Made by a program: the position numbers and the translations under genes
In this document: piece by piece, positions 1 through 8,812 of the stretch
Position numbering within the stretch: position 1 is the first letter of the stretch
How the letters are laid out: each line of letters begins with the position of its first letter
NCBI RefSeq assembly: GCF_031583065.1
Contig: NZ_CP134053.1
Coordinates: 2,852,001-2,916,000 of the forward strand
From: Streptomyces sp. CGMCC 4.7035
GTDB lineage: Bacteria > Actinomycetota > Actinomycetes > Streptomycetales > Streptomycetaceae
Direction of reading: 5' to 3'
Length of the DNA stretch: 64,000 nt
The notes under the pieces: generated by a model
What the model saw: the letters and a program-made list of their open reading frames with translations, nothing else
The model's database searches: none
What the model was told of the DNA's origin: nothing

Positions 1-120
1 AGCCGGGGAACTCCGCCACGGCATTCGGTCGCGCTCGAGGTCACCAGGCGTCTGGAGGCCCCGGTTCGCGAGGTAGTCCGGGCGTCACGGCTTTCGGGCA
101 ATGCGACCAGGCCGAGGAAC

Positions 121-330
121 GTGGCCATGCCGTTCGCCTCCATCGCAACCATAGTTCTGGGCCCGACCCAAGTGGTCCGTCCCTCCCGGCACGGACCCAG
201 CGGTGTTTCGCCTGTTCCACGCACGTCCGCGCCCCCAGGCATTGGCCTGGGCGATCTCGGACATTCACCGTTAGCAGCGGCAGCCGTCAGAGCCCCGGCG
301 GGCCAGGGCCAGATCACACTGGCCACCCTG
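121..330 (+). pseudogene. decayed relic resembling the 3' end of the HdeD-like gene at 33.4-34.1 kb and the sequence after it
   Basis: Two 20-base stretches are identical to the intact HdeD-like region of this window: 126-145 matches 33953-33972 (encoding MPFASI) and 211-230 matches 34097-34116 (encoding LFHARP). Between them the shared string AAGTGGTCCG occurs in the same order (170-179 and 34024-34033). A third shared string, GGGCGATCTCGGACAT, lies at 249-264 and at 34276-34291, beyond the HdeD stop codon. The distances differ, so several deletions must separate the copies. No open frame survives through the block. I read it as a degenerate second copy; it could also be a diverged segment of foreign origin. 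Confidence 0.45.
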
Positions 331-786
331 CGTTCCCTGCGCGCGCTGCTGGTGCGGCAGTCGGTGATTGTCATGGAGGCGGTGGCTGCCTGTGTGATCA
401 CTGGTCCGGGTCGGTGGGGGTGGTCGTCAGCAGCGGTCGCGGCCCCGCGGGACATGAAGTGGTTGTTGAAGGAGTCGAGGCCCATGTCCGCACGCTCCGC
501 GATGGCTCGGACCGAGCGACTGCGTTCGAAGCCCTGGAGGCATGGCTGCGGACAGCCGCCTCCGCTGGGATCAGGAGGGCCACTCTGTCAGTGTCCAGCT
601 GACAGGTGTCTCCGGTTCGATCGAGGTGCTGGTGGACGGAAAAGACGTCGCCCGGGGCAGCGCCTCCCGGGCAGGCAAAACCGTCCTCTACGCCGAGATC
701 CGTCGGGGATCCGCCGCGCCCCCTGAGCGTCACATTCGCGGACATGGGCGACGTGTCTCATGCGTCGCCGATCTTGCTCACCATTG
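331..786. other. 456-base stretch without a convincing gene
   Basis: Short frames overlap on both strands. The plus-strand frame from 414 to 602 and the frame from about 542 to 730 both read like protein pieces (the first ends in an ALEAWLRTAASAGIRRA-like helix, the second contains VSGSIEVLVDGKDVARG). They could be two halves of one frameshifted small gene. I do not recognise a family and see no ribosome binding site, so it is left uncalled. Confidence 0.3.
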
Positions 787-1452
787 TCAGGTCCGGGGCA
801 GCGATGGCAGGGGCCGAGTGGCGATCTCCTGTGCTTCGGCGCGCGTCATGCCGAACATGCGCAGCAGGCGGAAGGCCAGCTGGTCGGAAACATGCGCGGC
901 ATCGAGGTCCGGGCGGGTCTCCAGTAGGTGGAGCACTCCGAGCAGGGCGCCGCCGACCATGGCCACAGAAGTGCGCGGGTCGTCGATGTCCAGCCGTCCG
1001 GTGTCGGCGGCGGCCCGCAGATCCCGCATCGCCTGCGGAGCCAATCCGCTGTCGGAAGTCAGATAGGACATGCCCGTACGGACGAGGATCCTGGCTATCT
1101 GTGTGTGGGTGCGCTGCAGCCGGCCGGTCAGGCGGACGCTGGCGGCGAAGATCTCCGCGGGGTCCTTCAGGTCTTCAACGACGGATTCCAGGAGTGCGCC
1201 GTGTTCCTCCAGGGTGAGGGCGACGGCCGCGTCGAACAGCTCGTCCTTGCTGGTGAAGTGGTTGTAGAAGGAGCCGAAGCCGACATCCGCCGCCTCGGTG
1301 ATCTCCTGGATGCTCACATCGGTCCGCCCCTGATCCGCGAGGAACCGCTGCGCGGCGGCGATCAGCGCGGCACGGGTGCGCGCCTTGCGTCGGTCCACGC
1401 GGTTGGGCGTGTGGCTGGGTGTGTTGGCCCTGCCCTGTCGATCGATACTCAT
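787..1452 (-). CDS. TetR-family regulator of ring-cleavage operon 1
   Basis: 221 aa. The N-terminus has a TetR helix-turn-helix: RRKARTRAALIAAAQRFLA, then SIQEITEAADVGFGSFYNHF, ending near residue 60. The rest is the variable helical ligand domain. The start at 1452 is chosen because GGTGGAGAG sits directly upstream; an in-frame extension to 1545 would run over the operator region. It is divergent from the operon starting at 1609 and close in sequence to the TetR at 15875 (shared DVGFGSFYNHF, SKxELFDAAV, SDxGLAPxAxRDL and a similar RPLP-x-L-x-R tail). By family habit it should repress its neighbour and respond to a pathway metabolite, probably an aromatic acid or CoA ester; that part is inference. 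Confidence 0.88.
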   Translation of the reverse strand: MSIDRQGRANTPSHTPNRVDRRKARTRAALIAAAQRFLADQGRTDVSIQEITEAADVGFGSFYNHFTSKDELFDAAVALTLEEHGALLESVVEDLKDPAEIFAASVRLTGRLQRTHTQIARILVRTGMSYLTSDSGLAPQAMRDLRAAADTGRLDIDDPRTSVAMVGGALLGVLHLLETRPDLDAAHVSDQLAFRLLRMFGMTRAEAQEIATRPLPSLPRT

Positions 1453-1608
1453 CTCTCCACCATGATCAGACGCATCATCTTTGATTGTTTCATCACGACT
1501 GACTGCTGTTGACGGGGTCGTCATCTGGACTGATTCTCTCATCACTGCTGACTGGAGCTGCTCGCGGGAGCGTTCCGGTCGGTGTCTGTCCAGGACTCAG
1601 GAGAGCCG
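1453..1608. promoter_or_regulatory. divergent promoter region with two TetR-type operator candidates
   Basis: Two 14-base imperfect palindromes of the form TGATTn-NN-TCATCA lie at 1482-1495 (TGATTGTTTCATCA) and 1531-1544 (TGATTCTCTCATCA), 49 bases apart. The same half-site pattern recurs in the second cluster at 15764 and 15820. A possible rightward promoter has TTGACG at 1509-1514 and GATTCT at 1532-1537 (17-base spacer), so its -10 would overlap the second operator. CAGGAGAG at 1597-1604 is the ribosome binding site for the 1609 gene. Confidence 0.5.
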
Positions 1609-2562
1609 ATGAGTATCCAGGTCGTCCGCACCACAGACGGCTGGTGGGTGGAGAGCGGCACAGGGCGGCTGCACCGCGTCGACACCGGCGCGGACACCAC
1701 CGCCGGCCTGCTCGCCGACCGTTCCGCCGTGCAGCAGGCGGCTGCCCGCGCCACGGGTGACCCCGGCGCCGGGGTTTCGGTTGGAGAGGCCGAGCTGCTG
1801 TCGCCTGTCACCACGCCCTGCCGGGTGGTGGCGCAGATGGTCAACTACCGTTCCCACGCGGTGGACTCCGGATTCGACCCGGACACCGTTCCGCCAGCGT
1901 TCTTCCGCAAGGCGTCCGGGTCCGTCAGCGGGCCCTACCAGGACATCGAACGTCCACAGCACGTGCGTTTCTTGGACTACGAGGTGGAGCTCGGGCTGGT
2001 GATGGGTGCCGATGTGCCGGTCGGTACCGAGGTCACCGACTCCACCCTGCCGGCGTTCGTCGCCGCGCTCGTCGTCGCCGACGACGTCAGCGCCCGCGAT
2101 CTGCAACTGCCCAAGACGCAGTTCTACGAGGCCAAGTCGTACCCGACCTTCACTCCGCTTGGGCCCCGGCTGCTCCTGGTAGATGCCGACGATCTGGCCC
2201 GCCTGCCGGACCTGCGGCTCACGCTGAAGGTCAACGGGACCACGAGGCAGGACCGCACCACCACGGACATGATCGTCCGGCCCGCCCACGCCCTCAGTCT
2301 GCTCGCCCGCTTCCAGCACCTGCAGCCCGGTGACGTCCTGCTCACCGGAACCCCCGGCGGCACCGCGCTGAAGTCTCCGGGCAGGCTCCTGACCACGCTT
2401 GCCGCCCTGCTGCCCCCGCACAAGCGCTGGCAGAAGTTCTTCGACCGCCAGCAGGCGAACCCTCACTACCTCAAGGACGGCGACGTCGTCACGGCCCGTA
2501 TCGCGACCGACGACGGCGTACTCGATCTCGGCGAGCAGCGCACGGTGGTGCGCGCCCACTGA
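1609..2562 (+). CDS. fumarylacetoacetate-hydrolase-family protein (acylpyruvate/fumarylpyruvate hydrolase-like), cluster 1
   Basis: 317 aa. FAH fold: the metal-binding core has DYEVELGLVMG near residue 125 (the two Glu ligands), DDVSARDLQ (Asp ligand), the KSYPTFTPLGP loop and the LLTGTPGGTA loop of the family. Homologues hydrolyse C-C bonds of acylpyruvates (fumarylpyruvate, fumarylacetoacetate) or isomerise/decarboxylate meta-cleavage products. It is the first gene of operon 1. ATG 1609 is preferred over GTG 1582 because CAGGAGAG precedes it and because the paralogue at 13656-14594 begins at the same point (MSxxVxRTxDGWW). With no alpha/beta hydrolase in the operon, this enzyme probably does the post-cleavage hydrolysis. 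Exact substrate unknown. Confidence 0.85.
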   Translation: MSIQVVRTTDGWWVESGTGRLHRVDTGADTTAGLLADRSAVQQAAARATGDPGAGVSVGEAELLSPVTTPCRVVAQMVNYRSHAVDSGFDPDTVPPAFFRKASGSVSGPYQDIERPQHVRFLDYEVELGLVMGADVPVGTEVTDSTLPAFVAALVVADDVSARDLQLPKTQFYEAKSYPTFTPLGPRLLLVDADDLARLPDLRLTLKVNGTTRQDRTTTDMIVRPAHALSLLARFQHLQPGDVLLTGTPGGTALKSPGRLLTTLAALLPPHKRWQKFFDRQQANPHYLKDGDVVTARIATDDGVLDLGEQRTVVRAH

Positions 2563-2657
2563 CGGCTCCCGGGACCCCCGCCCGGGACCGGCCGGCCCGG
2601 CATCCCCGTACCGGGCCGGCCACCTGAACCCATCCCTCACCCTGCAAAGGCGCACCG

Positions 2658-4595
2658 GTGACACGCACACCCCCCGACCTGCTGTGGCCCGCCCCCGACA
2701 GCAGCGCGGACCTGTCCGCGATCGAGGCCGTACCGCTGCACGAGCGCGGCCTGCCCGCCACCACCTACGACACCCTGCTGCGCGCCGCCCGCCTGTGGCC
2801 CGACCGGCCGGCCCTGACGGTGCTGCCCGACGCCGCGCGCTTCCTGCGCCCCGCCACAGCCACCTTCGCGCAACTGCGTGACCAGGTGCATCGCACCGCC
2901 AATCTGCTGGGCTCTCTAGGCGTCACCCGCCGGGCCGCCGTGGGCCTGCTCGCGCCGAACACCGCGGAGCTGCCCGGCGCCCTGCTGGCCGCGCAGGCAG
3001 CGGGCATCGCCGCCCCGGTCAACCCGGGCCTGGCATCCGAGCACGTCGAGCAGTTGCTGCGGCGCAGCGGCGCGCGGGTGCTCATCGCCGCCGGTCCGCA
3101 GTTGGACGCACAGGTGTGGGCCACGGCCCGGCAGGTCGCCGCGGCCTTGCGGCTGGACGCTCTGCTGGCGCTGGCCCCCACACTGGCCGACGGCCCCGCC
3201 CCCGCTCTGGACCCCATCGAGGGCGTACGCGTTGGCTACCTCACGGAGCTTGCCGCGTCCCATCCCGCCGACGGGCTGGTGGACATCGAGCCCCCGGCCG
3301 CCGACGACCTGGCCGCCTACTTCCACACCGGCGGCACCACCGGCATCCCCAAGCTTGCCGCCCATACGCACGCCAACGAGGTCGTCGACGCCTGGATGGT
3401 GGCCGCGAGCATTCCTCTCGACGAGGACTCGGTGATGTTCGCGGCGCTGCCGTTGTTCCACGTCAACGCCCTGATCGTCACCCTGCTCGGCCCGCTGCTG
3501 CGCGGCCGGGGAGTGGTGTGGGCCGGGCCGCTGGGCTACCGCGATCCCGAGCTGTATCCGGTGTTCTGGAAGCTGGTGGAGCACTACCGCATCGCCGCCA
3601 TGTCGGCGGTGCCCACCGTGTACTCCGTCCTCGCCCATGTCCCCGTCGACGCGGACATCTCCAGCATGCGGTTCGCCGCCGTCGGCGCCTCCCCGCTGCC
3701 GCCCGCCGTACGGGAGTCCTTCGAGAAGCACACCGGCATCCCCCTGTGCGAGGGCTACGGGCTGACCGAGGCGACCTGCGCCTCAGCCCTCGGCCTGCCC
3801 GGCCACACCCGCCCCGGCAGTGTCGGCCGGCGCCTGCCCTACCAGCAGGTCAAGACCGTGCGGATCGACCCGGACACCGGCGAGTGGCACGGCCTGCCGC
3901 CGGGCGCCACCGGGGTGCTCGCCGTCAGCGGCCCGGTCCTCTTCGCCGGGTACGTCGTCGAGCACACCGCCCAGGGGCCTCGCCTGGAGAGCGCCGGGAA
4001 GATCCGCGACGGCTGGCTGGACACGGGCGACCTGGCCCGCATCGACGCCGACGGCTTCATCCATCTCGCCGGCCGCGCCAAGGACCTGATCATCCGCGGG
4101 GGCCACAACATCGATCCCGCCGGCATCGAGGACGTACTCCTCGCCCACCCCGAGGTCACCGCCGCCGCGGCGGTCGGCCGTCCCGACCCCCACGCCGGCG
4201 AAGTGCCCGTCGCCTACGTCACCCTCGCCCCCGGCGCCCAGACCGAGCCCGCCGAACTGCTCACCTGGGCCACCGAACGGGTCCCCGAACGCGCCGCCAC
4301 CCCGCGCGAGGTGCTCGTGATCGACGCCATCCCGCTCACCGCCGTCGGCAAGCCCTACAAGCTCGGCCTGCGCCTGGACGCAACCCGCCGCGCGGTCCAC
4401 GCCGAACTGGCCGCCCAGGGCGCGGACTGCGACCCGGGACGCATCCTGTGCCGGCCGCACGACGGCGGCGTCCGCGTCACGGTGCCCGCCCCTGCCGACG
4501 AGGCGGTACGGAGCAGGGTCACCGCAGCCCTCGACCGGTACGTCCTGCACTGGCAGTACGCCCCCAGCAAGCCACTTGAGAGAGAAACCCCATGA
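2658..4595 (+). CDS. AMP-dependent acyl-CoA synthetase
   Basis: 645 aa, ANL superfamily. The P-loop-like motif HTGGTTGIPK is near residue 223, GYGLTEAT near 360, DTGDLARID near 455, the hinge GRAKDLIIRGGHNIDP near 470-490, and the catalytic lysine region AVGKPYKLGLR near 565. It should activate a carboxylic acid as its CoA thioester through an acyl-AMP. Start is GTG 2658, with AAAGG about 10 bases upstream. It overlaps the following DoxX gene by four bases (ATGA), so the two are translationally coupled. In operon 1 it could activate the aromatic acid before hydroxylation or a cleavage product after it. It is not the same subfamily as the acetoacetyl-CoA synthetase in cluster 2. Confidence 0.85.
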   Translation: MTRTPPDLLWPAPDSSADLSAIEAVPLHERGLPATTYDTLLRAARLWPDRPALTVLPDAARFLRPATATFAQLRDQVHRTANLLGSLGVTRRAAVGLLAPNTAELPGALLAAQAAGIAAPVNPGLASEHVEQLLRRSGARVLIAAGPQLDAQVWATARQVAAALRLDALLALAPTLADGPAPALDPIEGVRVGYLTELAASHPADGLVDIEPPAADDLAAYFHTGGTTGIPKLAAHTHANEVVDAWMVAASIPLDEDSVMFAALPLFHVNALIVTLLGPLLRGRGVVWAGPLGYRDPELYPVFWKLVEHYRIAAMSAVPTVYSVLAHVPVDADISSMRFAAVGASPLPPAVRESFEKHTGIPLCEGYGLTEATCASALGLPGHTRPGSVGRRLPYQQVKTVRIDPDTGEWHGLPPGATGVLAVSGPVLFAGYVVEHTAQGPRLESAGKIRDGWLDTGDLARIDADGFIHLAGRAKDLIIRGGHNIDPAGIEDVLLAHPEVTAAAAVGRPDPHAGEVPVAYVTLAPGAQTEPAELLTWATERVPERAATPREVLVIDAIPLTAVGKPYKLGLRLDATRRAVHAELAAQGADCDPGRILCRPHDGGVRVTVPAPADEAVRSRVTAALDRYVLHWQYAPSKPLERETP

Positions 4596-4942
4596 GCACC
4601 ACCGCCATCGTTCTCGCTGTCCTCCTCGCCGGGATCTTCCTCCTGCTCGGGTCGGCCAAGCTCGCGGCAGTACCCGCTATGCGCGAGGCCGCGGCCCACG
4701 TCGGCATGACCACCACCCACTACCGCCTCCTGGGTGCCCTGGAGGTGGCGGCAGCGGCCGGACTGCTGCTCGGCCTGCGGATCACCGCGCTCGGCGCCGC
4801 CACATCGGTCGGCCTGATCCTGCTCATGACCGGAGCCGTCGTCGTCCACCTGCGCAGCGGCGATCCGGCGGCCCGCTGCCTGCCGGCCGTCACCGCGGGT
4901 GCCTTGGCCGCAGCCCATCTCGTCGCGCTGGTCGGCGGCTAG
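4592..4942 (+). CDS. DoxX-family small membrane protein, cluster 1
   Basis: 116 aa with four predicted hydrophobic segments: IVLAVLLAGIFLLLGSAKLA, a central YRLLGALEVAAAAGLLLGL, then ALGAATSVGLILLMTGAVVVH and a C-terminal AAAHLVALVGG. The LGSAKL and YRLLGALE motifs fit the DoxX/DoxD-like family. It is coupled to the CoA synthetase by ATGA. A homologue with the same motifs closes cluster 2 (9646-9999), so it seems to be a fixed part of this pathway, perhaps a membrane partner of the flavin hydroxylase or part of quinone handling. Its biochemical role is unknown. Confidence 0.75.
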   Translation: MSTTAIVLAVLLAGIFLLLGSAKLAAVPAMREAAAHVGMTTTHYRLLGALEVAAAAGLLLGLRITALGAATSVGLILLMTGAVVVHLRSGDPAARCLPAVTAGALAAAHLVALVGG

Positions 4943-5383
4943 CATCGCCGCCGCCTGGGCTCCGAGGAGCATCACGATGAGCCGCATCGACGTCCGCCAG
5001 CATCTGCCGCCCTGCGCCTCCACCCGATGGCTGGCCTAGCGCAGCGTTCATACAGCCCGCCTCCGCAGGCCGCCTTTCGCACGGCGCGGACGGCACCCAC
5101 CGCATCTCACCGCCTTGGCCGCCGAGGCCGGGTGTGGCCTCTGAATCGACACCGCTGTTTCCGGCGTCCCCTCCGTGCCGTCCGGGTTGCCGACGCCCGC
5201 CCGCAGCGAGCGGGCGCCTCTCGGAACGACCAGCCTTTCGCATCCGTGCGCCGCCGCCCGCTCAATCCGCGGACACCCGGCCTCGATCAATCGACCGGGG
5301 AAACGCCCTTGGCGCTCTTCCCCCGCCGCTCCTGAGCCGTCCCCACCCCATGGCCCCGAGCCGTGACACCCCATGGAGTACCC
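4943..5383. other. 441-base intergenic stretch
   Basis: No frame here has both a plausible start and family-like sequence. The stretch separates the DoxX gene from the flavin hydroxylase, so the hydroxylase and dioxygenase genes may have their own promoter. I saw no clear -10/-35 pair or terminator hairpin. Confidence 0.4.
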
Positions 5384-7150
5384 ATGAACGACATCGACGT
5401 CCCCGTCCTCATCGTCGGCGGAGGCGGTGCGGGGCTCACCGCCTCCATGCTGCTCAGCCGCATGGGCATCGAGTCCCTGCTGGTCACCGCCTGGCCCAGC
5501 ACCTCCGTCCTGCCCAAGGCCCACGTCCTGAACCAGCGCGCCATGGAGATCATGCGCGACGCCGGCGTGGCCGACACCATCTACGCCGCCTCCGCCCCGG
5601 CCGAGCAGATGTCCCACACCGCCTGGTACGTCGGCCTGGCAGGCGACCAGGAGGACTACGGCCGCAGGGTCGCCAGGATGGAGGCTTGGGGAGCCGGCGG
5701 GCACTCTCCGGAGTGGCTCGCGGCCAGCCCCGAGCGACAGGCCAACCTGCCCCAGATCCGACTGGAGCCGGTCCTGCGCACCCGCGCCGAGGAACTCGCC
5801 ACGGGCCGGGTCCGCTTCCACCACGAGCTGACCGCACTCGCCCAGGACGACGAGGGCGTCACCGCCGCCGTCACCGACCGCGAGACGGGCGAGACCTACA
5901 GGGTGCGGGCCCGCTACCTGCTGGGCTGCGACGGCGGCCGCACCGTCGGCCCCGCCGTGGGCATCGTCCAGGAGGGCGTGCGCAACCTCGCCCGCGTAGT
6001 CTCCTTCCACCTCTCCGCCGACCTGTCCCAGGTGGCGACCGACCCTGACGTGCTGATCCGCTGGCTGTGGCTGCCCGACCTCGGCATCCCGGGCGTCCTC
6101 GTGCCCATGGGCCCCGACCACTGGGGCCCGGAGTCCGAGGAGTGGGTCTTCCACCTCAACTACGGGCCCGATGACGGTCGCGCGCTGGACGACGAGTCGG
6201 TACTGGCCGACCTGCGCACAGGGCTGGGCCTGAGCGAGGAGGACCTGACGGTCCACATGATCTCCCGCTGGACCCTCGAGGGCGTGGTCGCCGACCGCTA
6301 CCGCGTCGGCCGCGTTCTGATCGCCGGCGACGCCGCCCACCGGCATCCGCCCACCGGCGGCCTCGGCCTGACCTCCGCCATGCACGACGTACAGAACCTC
6401 ACCTGGAAGCTCGCCGCCGTGCTGAACGGCCATGCCGACGACACCCTGCTGGACAGCTACGAGGCCGAGCGGCGCCCCGTGGACGCCACCAACGTCCAGC
6501 GCTCGCTGGAGAACGCCATGAACCACATCGCCATCAACGCCCTCTTCGGCGGCGGGCCCGGGGCCGACGAGGAGGAGAACTGGCGGCAGGCCCGCCGCCT
6601 GTGGAGCGAGGACCCCGCCGACGGCGACTTCCGCCGCACCTTCCTGGCCGCCGTGGCCGCCCAGTCCATGGAGTTCAACGAACTGGGCGTCGAGTTCGGC
6701 TACACGTACGAGTCCGCGGCCGTCGTCCCCGACGGCACTCCCGCACCCGAGAACCCCGACCCGGTCCGCATCTACCAGCCCGCCGCCCGACCCGGGCACC
6801 CGCTGCCCCACGCCTGGCTTGAGGACCTGGACGGCCATCGCGTGGCCCCGGCCCGCCTGGTCCGCCCCGGCCGGTTCCTGCTGATCGCCGGGGAGGACGG
6901 CCAGGCTTGGTGCGAGGCCGCCGAGAAGATCGCCGCCGAGAGCGGGCTGCCGCTGGACGCCATCCGGATCGGCCACGTCGACGGCGACTACCGCGACCCG
7001 CGCTCCACCTGGACCGCCGCCCGCGGGCACACACCGCAAGGCGCCGTCCTCGTGCGCCCGGACCGCTTCATCGGCTGGCGCGCCCAAGGCGCGGCCACCG
7101 ACCCGGTCGCCGAACTCACCACCGCACTGGACTCCCTCCTCGCACGGTAG
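5384..7150 (+). CDS. FAD-dependent aromatic hydroxylase (phenol/2,4-dichlorophenol monooxygenase type)
   Basis: 588 aa, class A flavoprotein monooxygenase. VLIVGGGGAGLTASMLLSR at the N-terminus is the GxGxxG dinucleotide fold. LLGCDGGRT near residue 180 is the DG motif, and RVLIAGDAAHRHPPTGGLGL near 310 is the GD/FAD-ribityl motif. The last 150 residues form the thioredoxin-like C-terminal domain of the PheA/TfdB group. It should use NAD(P)H and O2 to hydroxylate a phenolic ring to the diol for the dioxygenase encoded next. ATG 5384 is preferred over GTG 5363 because GGAG lies just upstream and the FAD motif then starts near residue 5. The cluster 2 counterpart (12046-13659) belongs to a different subfamily, so the substrates probably differ. 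Confidence 0.85.
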   Translation: MNDIDVPVLIVGGGGAGLTASMLLSRMGIESLLVTAWPSTSVLPKAHVLNQRAMEIMRDAGVADTIYAASAPAEQMSHTAWYVGLAGDQEDYGRRVARMEAWGAGGHSPEWLAASPERQANLPQIRLEPVLRTRAEELATGRVRFHHELTALAQDDEGVTAAVTDRETGETYRVRARYLLGCDGGRTVGPAVGIVQEGVRNLARVVSFHLSADLSQVATDPDVLIRWLWLPDLGIPGVLVPMGPDHWGPESEEWVFHLNYGPDDGRALDDESVLADLRTGLGLSEEDLTVHMISRWTLEGVVADRYRVGRVLIAGDAAHRHPPTGGLGLTSAMHDVQNLTWKLAAVLNGHADDTLLDSYEAERRPVDATNVQRSLENAMNHIAINALFGGGPGADEEENWRQARRLWSEDPADGDFRRTFLAAVAAQSMEFNELGVEFGYTYESAAVVPDGTPAPENPDPVRIYQPAARPGHPLPHAWLEDLDGHRVAPARLVRPGRFLLIAGEDGQAWCEAAEKIAAESGLPLDAIRIGHVDGDYRDPRSTWTAARGHTPQGAVLVRPDRFIGWRAQGAATDPVAELTTALDSLLAR

Positions 7151-7304
7151 GGCTTATCTGCCGTGCCACCCGGCCTGCCGATCACCGCCGCAGTCGGCGG
7201 GCCGGGCCCTCACCCTCATCTCCGCCTCGCCTCCGGGACACAGCGGCACTGCGGCACCCGCCCCACCCTCGCCACAGGTCGTGGAGGCCACAGGAAGGAA
7301 CCCC

Positions 7305-8459
7305 GTGAACGATCCGACACCCACCCCCGCCGCCCCCACTGCCGACGCCCATCAGGGTCTGCACAGCGAGCAGGGCGCCCTGCGCGGGGAGCACCCCGGC
7401 CGCGCCGCCCAGCCCGTCATCAAGGTGGTCGACCTGGCCTGGTTGGAGTTCACCAAGCCCGACCTGGACCGCGCCGAGACCTTCGCCCACGACTTCGGCT
7501 TCACCACCGCCGCCCGCACCGGGGACACCCTCTTTCTGCGCGGCGCCCTGGCCGGACCGCACTGCCTGGTGATCCGCCGTGGTCCCGCCTCCCGGTTCAT
7601 CGGCCCCGCCTTCCAGGCCGCCGACGCCGCCGACCTCGAACGGCTCGCCCGCACCACCGGCCACAGGGTCCGCACCCTGACCGAGTACGGCGGAGGCCGC
7701 GCCGTGGACCTGCTGGCCCCCTCCGGCATCCCGGTCCGCGTCGTACACGGCGTCGCCGAGCAGCCCGCGCGACCGCTGCGACAGCCCCTGGTCCTCAACA
7801 CGGGCACCACCACCGCGGCCGCCCGCATCAACGCCACCCAGCGCCCGCCCCGCGAACCCGCCCAGGTGCAGCGCCTGGGCCACGTCGTCCTCTCCACCCG
7901 GGTCTTCCGGCGCGCCCTCGACTGGTACCTGCAGCACCTCGGCCTGATCGTCAGCGACTTCCTCTACCTGGACGGGCAGCGCGACCGCGGCCCCACCATG
8001 GCCTTCATCCGCTGCGACCGCGGCGGCGAACCTGCCGACCACCACACCCTGGCCATGCATCTCGGTCCCGCCACGGGCTACGTTCACTCCGCCTACCAGG
8101 TCGCCGACCTCGACGCGCTGGCCGCCGGAGGCGAGTACCTGCGCGAACGCGGCTACCACCACTCCTGGGGCGTCGGCCGGCACATCCAGGGCAGCCAGAT
8201 CTTCGACTACTGGCGAGACCCCGACCGCTTCATGCTGGAGCACTACGCCGACGGCGATGTCTTCGACAACACACTGGAACCCGGCTGGGCCGCCATGTCC
8301 GCTTCCGGCCTGGCCCAGTGGGGCCCGCCCGCCACCCGGGACTTCCTCGGCACCACCCCCTCGCCGGGGGCGTTCCTGCAGGCGATCTCCGCATTGCGCG
8401 AGGACAACGAGATCGACCGCGCCCGGCTGCTGGGCCTGATGAAAGCCCTGAGCAAGTGA
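7305..8459 (+). CDS. VOC-family extradiol ring-cleavage dioxygenase, cluster 1
   Basis: 384 aa, two-domain type I extradiol dioxygenase. The 2-His-1-Glu iron site is visible in the C-terminal half: H193 in LGHVVLSTR, H261 in YVHSAYQVAD and E312 in DRFMLEHYADGD. The start is GTG 7305, with AGGAAGGA directly upstream; the longer frame from 7281 lacks a binding site. The N-terminus shares HSEQGALRGEHPGRA and VIKVxDLAWLEF with the paralogue at 14591-15736. It should open the ring of a catechol- or hydroquinone-type diol made by the 5384 hydroxylase. It is the last gene of operon 1. Confidence 0.87.
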   Translation: MNDPTPTPAAPTADAHQGLHSEQGALRGEHPGRAAQPVIKVVDLAWLEFTKPDLDRAETFAHDFGFTTAARTGDTLFLRGALAGPHCLVIRRGPASRFIGPAFQAADAADLERLARTTGHRVRTLTEYGGGRAVDLLAPSGIPVRVVHGVAEQPARPLRQPLVLNTGTTTAAARINATQRPPREPAQVQRLGHVVLSTRVFRRALDWYLQHLGLIVSDFLYLDGQRDRGPTMAFIRCDRGGEPADHHTLAMHLGPATGYVHSAYQVADLDALAAGGEYLRERGYHHSWGVGRHIQGSQIFDYWRDPDRFMLEHYADGDVFDNTLEPGWAAMSASGLAQWGPPATRDFLGTTPSPGAFLQAISALREDNEIDRARLLGLMKALSK

Positions 8460-8812
8460 CCGCCACCACCCCTGAGATGTACCCGTCGTGATCATCGGTG
8501 CCGCGCCCACCGAGCTGACCGCCGCGACCCTCCTCACCCGTGCCACCTGGTCCGTGCATCCATCGGCTCCCGAATGCAGGACCTCGCCACTTCCCAGCAG
8601 TTGCTGGCGAATGCTCTGCAGCACCCAAAGCAGGGACGCTGTCGCCGAACTGAGCGGAGGCATTCAATCCGCTGCGCCAACCGTCCCAGCTGTCGCAGGG
8701 CTGTCGGGCGTTGTTCCGGGCGTTCCTCCCGCGGGCCGACCTGTCGGCGTGACCGCAGGAACCGTGATCTCCTGATCGCAGCAGGAGCGGTGCTCGGCCG
8801 GCGGGTGCTGCG
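8460..8812 (+). pseudogene. intergenic stretch with a relic of an FAD-monooxygenase N-terminus
   Basis: From GTG 8488 the plus strand reads VIIGAAPTELTAATLLTRATW, which lines up with the FAD-binding start of the monooxygenases nearby (VVIIGAGPVGVTAALLLARY in the 12046-13659 product). Two Gly of the GxGxxG motif have become Ala and Glu, and the similarity stops after about 25 codons. The rest of the stretch to 8812 has nothing I can assign. It is probably the stub of a third hydroxylase lost from the cluster. Confidence 0.4.

Noticed and set aside
5048..7087. A 679-codon open frame antisense to the flavin hydroxylase
   Set aside because: Its composition is Gly/Val/Ala/Gln repeats typical of the complement of high-GC coding DNA; the plus-strand gene has all family motifs.
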